From positions 62,001 to 126,000 of the forward strand of contig JRUP01000013.1 in assembly GCA_000773965.1 (NCBI GenBank): a stretch of 64,000 nt of DNA, written 5' to 3'. The stretch comes from Enterobacter cancerogenus (GTDB lineage Bacteria; Pseudomonadota; Gammaproteobacteria; Enterobacterales; Enterobacteriaceae). The notes beneath the pieces were generated by a model that saw only the letters and a list, made by a program, of their open reading frames with translations, had not been told where the DNA came from and ran no database searches. Positions 61,863 to 64,000 of the stretch are shown piece after piece (the stretch's first letter is position 1; the number at the start of each line of letters is the position of its first letter). A program made the position numbers and the translations under genes.

Positions 61863-62897
61863 CTAGTTGTGTGATACCAAACCCAGCTCAATCAAGCTCT
61901 GGGCCGTCGCGATAATCGCCTGTTGGGGTGTGCGCGGCTGCCAGCCTAGCAAAGATATCGCTTTCTCTGCCGTGACGTTCATATCTACCCCCAACAATTT
62001 CACCATCCCAATCATCACTGGATTCGTATTTGCAGCAGCCCGCACGCTCTCATCCGTGAGTTCGATCGTTGATACGCAGCGGGCGGCGTCCCCCAGTGAC
62101 GTTTTCAAAGTATGGGCTACCTCCACCAGACGCAAACTATGGCCCGAACTGGCAAGGAATCGCTCCCCCCTGGCTGCTGGGTGCTTCATGGCGATGACGT
62201 GTAAATCGGCGACATCCCGTACATCCACAAAACAGCTGTTAATATCAGGACAACCCGGCTGCCCTTCTAACATCTCTTTGATAATCCGGGTTGAGTGTGA
62301 GTAGTCTGCGCCCAGCACAGGTCCGAGTACAGCCACGGGATTGATAGCTGACAGCTCTAAACCCCGCCCCTCCTTCTCAATAAAGGCCCAGGCTGCCCGT
62401 TCCGATAAGGTTTTGGAACGTTGATATGGCCATAAATCGCTGTCCAGGTTCGTCCAGTCCGTCTCCTTAAATGGGCGCGGGTAGTCCGCCGCGTGACCGA
62501 CTCCGACCGCACCAAATGCCGACGTTAACACCACGCGTTTAACGCCAGCATCCCTCGCCGCCCGCAGAACGCGCAAGTTTCCTTCAATCGCGGGGTTGAT
62601 CCAATCGGCCTCGGTGACCTGCGCACCGGATGGTGTAGGTGATGCGCCGTGCAGCACATAAGTACAGCCTTGAGTAGCCGCATCCCAACCCTGATCGGCC
62701 ATCAAATCAGCCACGACAAATGTCAGGTTTTCGCCTGGATCTACACCTCCTTGCTGCAGATGTTGTCGCACTTCGTTCTCTCGCTGGGCTGAACGCACCG
62801 TCGTGCGCACTCTGTATCCCTGTTTAAGCAGGGAAATAATGCAATGTTGCGCGATAAAACCGGTACCACCCGTCACCAAAACGGTTTCTTTAGTCAT
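61863..62897 (-). CDS. NAD(P)-dependent SDR, dihydroflavonol-4-reductase-like
   Basis: This 344-residue extended SDR has the nucleotide motif VLVTGGTGFIAQHCI, YQRSKTLSERAAW with the Tyr-x-x-x-Lys pair, and KPHPAARGERFLASSG near the substrate end. Members act on aldehydes or ketones (cinnamyl alcohol dehydrogenase, methylglyoxal or dihydroflavonol reductases). I chose ATG 62897 behind GAGGCA; an upstream extension to 63035 has no homology. It is divergent from the AraC gene, its likely regulator. Confidence 0.86.
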   Translation of the reverse strand: MTKETVLVTGGTGFIAQHCIISLLKQGYRVRTTVRSAQRENEVRQHLQQGGVDPGENLTFVVADLMADQGWDAATQGCTYVLHGASPTPSGAQVTEADWINPAIEGNLRVLRAARDAGVKRVVLTSAFGAVGVGHAADYPRPFKETDWTNLDSDLWPYQRSKTLSERAAWAFIEKEGRGLELSAINPVAVLGPVLGADYSHSTRIIKEMLEGQPGCPDINSCFVDVRDVADLHVIAMKHPAARGERFLASSGHSLRLVEVAHTLKTSLGDAARCVSTIELTDESVRAAANTNPVMIGMVKLLGVDMNVTAEKAISLLGWQPRTPQQAIIATAQSLIELGLVSHN

Positions 62898-62993
62898 GAA
62901 AATGCCTCGCTGTTGTGATACCGAGCAGAGTAAACAGCCATGACCGGACTGTGAATGCTTGATAGTGCGTGTAAGTTGCGTGATAGTACGGAA

Positions 62994-63917
62994 ATGCAAA
63001 ACGACCCTTTTTCCGACATCCTGAAATTCGTCCACGCGGAATCCCTGGTGACAGGAGGCTTTAGCGCGGGCGGCCGCTGGGCGTTACGTTTCCCTGCGCC
63101 CGAGAAGATTAAGTTTTTCGCCGTCCTGAAAGGACAATGCTGGGTTCAGTTTGACGACGACGCCAGGCCGATTCTGTTCTCAACCGGCGATGTTGGTTTA
63201 CTGAGTGCAAAACGCGCCTTTGTGCTGTCCAGCGAACCGGGCGTAGAGTTGGTTGATGCCATGAGTGTGTTTTTCGGTGCCGGAAAACCTCATGCCCCCA
63301 TTGGTGAAGGGGATGATTTTGCGCATATCGGTGGGCATGTCCTGCTGAATCCCACCAGTGGCCGTTTATTGACGCACATTTTGCCGCCATGGATTCATGT
63401 CCCTGCCGCCTCCCCGCAAGCGGCCTCGTTCCGTTGGTTACTGGACCAGTTAGTACAAGAGCGTCGTACCACACAGCCGGGTTCGCAACTGGCCTCGTCA
63501 CAGTTGGCGCAACTGCTGTTTATTCAGATTTTGCGTGCTCATCTGCAAACCTGTGATGCACTCCCCGCCAGTTGGCTGCGTGCCCTTGGCGATGCGCGTC
63601 TTGCGCCTGCGCTGCAACTGATGCATGGCGATCCAGCAAGAAATTGGCATCTGGAAGAGTTGGCAAAAGCCTGCGCCATGTCACGCACCACCTTTGCTCA
63701 GCAGTTTCGAACTGTTGCGGGTGTGACACCGGTTGCCTATCTGACACAATGGCGCATGCGATTAGCCGAACGCGCCTTACGTGAGGAGTCCGATCAGGTG
63801 GCCGTGGTGGCGCAGTCGCTGGGTTACACATCAGAAAGCGCCTTCAGCCATGCGTTTAAACGCGAGACGGGGATGTCGCCAAAAGCGTGGCGACTGGCTG
63901 AACGTTCAATGGGATAA
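62994..63917 (+). CDS. AraC-family transcriptional regulator (AraC_binding_2/cupin-type N-terminus)
   Basis: This 307-residue regulator has an N-terminal cupin-type sensing domain (residues 10-170, including KIKFFAVLKGQCWVQFDDDARPILFSTGDVGLL) of the RmlC-like kind. A C-terminal AraC double helix-turn-helix covers about 205-305 (HLEELAKACAMSRTTFAQQFR; VAVVAQSLGYTSESAFSHAFKRETGMSPKAWR). ATG 62994 was chosen; an earlier in-frame start at 62955 adds 13 residues with no evident homology. It is divergent from the SDR gene, which it probably activates. Confidence 0.87.
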   Translation: MQNDPFSDILKFVHAESLVTGGFSAGGRWALRFPAPEKIKFFAVLKGQCWVQFDDDARPILFSTGDVGLLSAKRAFVLSSEPGVELVDAMSVFFGAGKPHAPIGEGDDFAHIGGHVLLNPTSGRLLTHILPPWIHVPAASPQAASFRWLLDQLVQERRTTQPGSQLASSQLAQLLFIQILRAHLQTCDALPASWLRALGDARLAPALQLMHGDPARNWHLEELAKACAMSRTTFAQQFRTVAGVTPVAYLTQWRMRLAERALREESDQVAVVAQSLGYTSESAFSHAFKRETGMSPKAWRLAERSMG

Positions 63918-64000
63918 AATGCGCCGCCGTAGCACGTAATCGCATGCGCAAGCATGTATCGCGGATCATGCAGGATATCGACAGCTTACCCAGTGAATAC

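Noticed and set aside
1..64000. tRNA, rRNA, CRISPR, insertion sequence or prophage
   Set aside because: I saw no cloverleaf, no regular spaced repeats and no transposase, integrase or phage structural genes; this is a reading by eye, not a search.

Overview
The window looks like chromosome of an enterobacterium, probably Erwiniaceae (Pantoea or Erwinia type). This is inferred from near-identity by eye to small Enterobacterales proteins that I recognise (YajD, YaiL, YmjA, YlaC family, YddG, LeuE), a betT-betIBA locus, an OmpC/OmpF-type porin, and mid-50s GC. It is a metabolically accessory stretch: many short operons of one transporter or enzyme each next to its own regulator (LysR, TetR, MarR, GntR, AraC/GlxA). 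I saw no rRNA, tRNA, CRISPR array, insertion sequence or prophage gene.

Layout. 1-5.1 kb: choline uptake and oxidation to glycine betaine (betT partial, betI, betB, betA) with a clear BetI operator and a terminator. 5.1-12 kb: TetR with a quinone-oxidoreductase-like enzyme, LysR with a beta-alanine/omega-amino-acid:pyruvate aminotransferase, LysR with a GST, and a Tat-lipoprotein-like esterase. 11.9-15.3 kb: a translationally coupled amidase, NCS1 permease and biuret-hydrolase-like cysteine hydrolase operon, probably for ureide or amide nitrogen. 15.8-20.7 kb: a UppP-like phosphatase, LeuE, a MolA/FecB-like binding protein overlapping a ModA-like protein without signal peptide (behind a ModE-like site), and a membrane protein fused to a permuted papain-like domain. 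21-30.7 kb: LysR with an AEC carrier, hydrolase, O-methyltransferase, LysR with a zinc-ligand-less MBL protein, FAD amine oxidase, MarR with an EamA exporter, TetR with a small membrane protein.

31-36 kb is a more housekeeping stretch (DUF3313 lipoprotein, yajD, GNAT, DUF1304, yaiL, RluA-type synthase, cold-shock-like protein, ymjA). 36-40.7 kb holds a GntR regulator, an aldehyde dehydrogenase plus DapA-family lyase operon, and yddG. 41-46 kb is an aromatic or heteroaromatic acid module: MFS importer, GlxA-type and MarR regulators, and a divergent UbiX plus Fdc1/HudA-like UbiD decarboxylase pair. 46-48 kb has a GlxA-type regulator facing a cyanamide-hydratase-like HD protein and an ArsR gene remnant.

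48-61 kb holds two paralogous two-component systems. One is the distal part of an RND efflux operon (adaptor, pump, response regulator, kinase). The other stands between a DUF1471 protein and a porin. A Tat-exported oxalate decarboxylase lies between them. 60.5-64 kb ends with a FAD monooxygenase behind a near-perfect Fur box, a dihydroflavonol-reductase-like SDR and a divergent AraC regulator.

Gene functions are family-level calls made by reading. Substrates for most transporters, hydrolases and regulators are inference from context.
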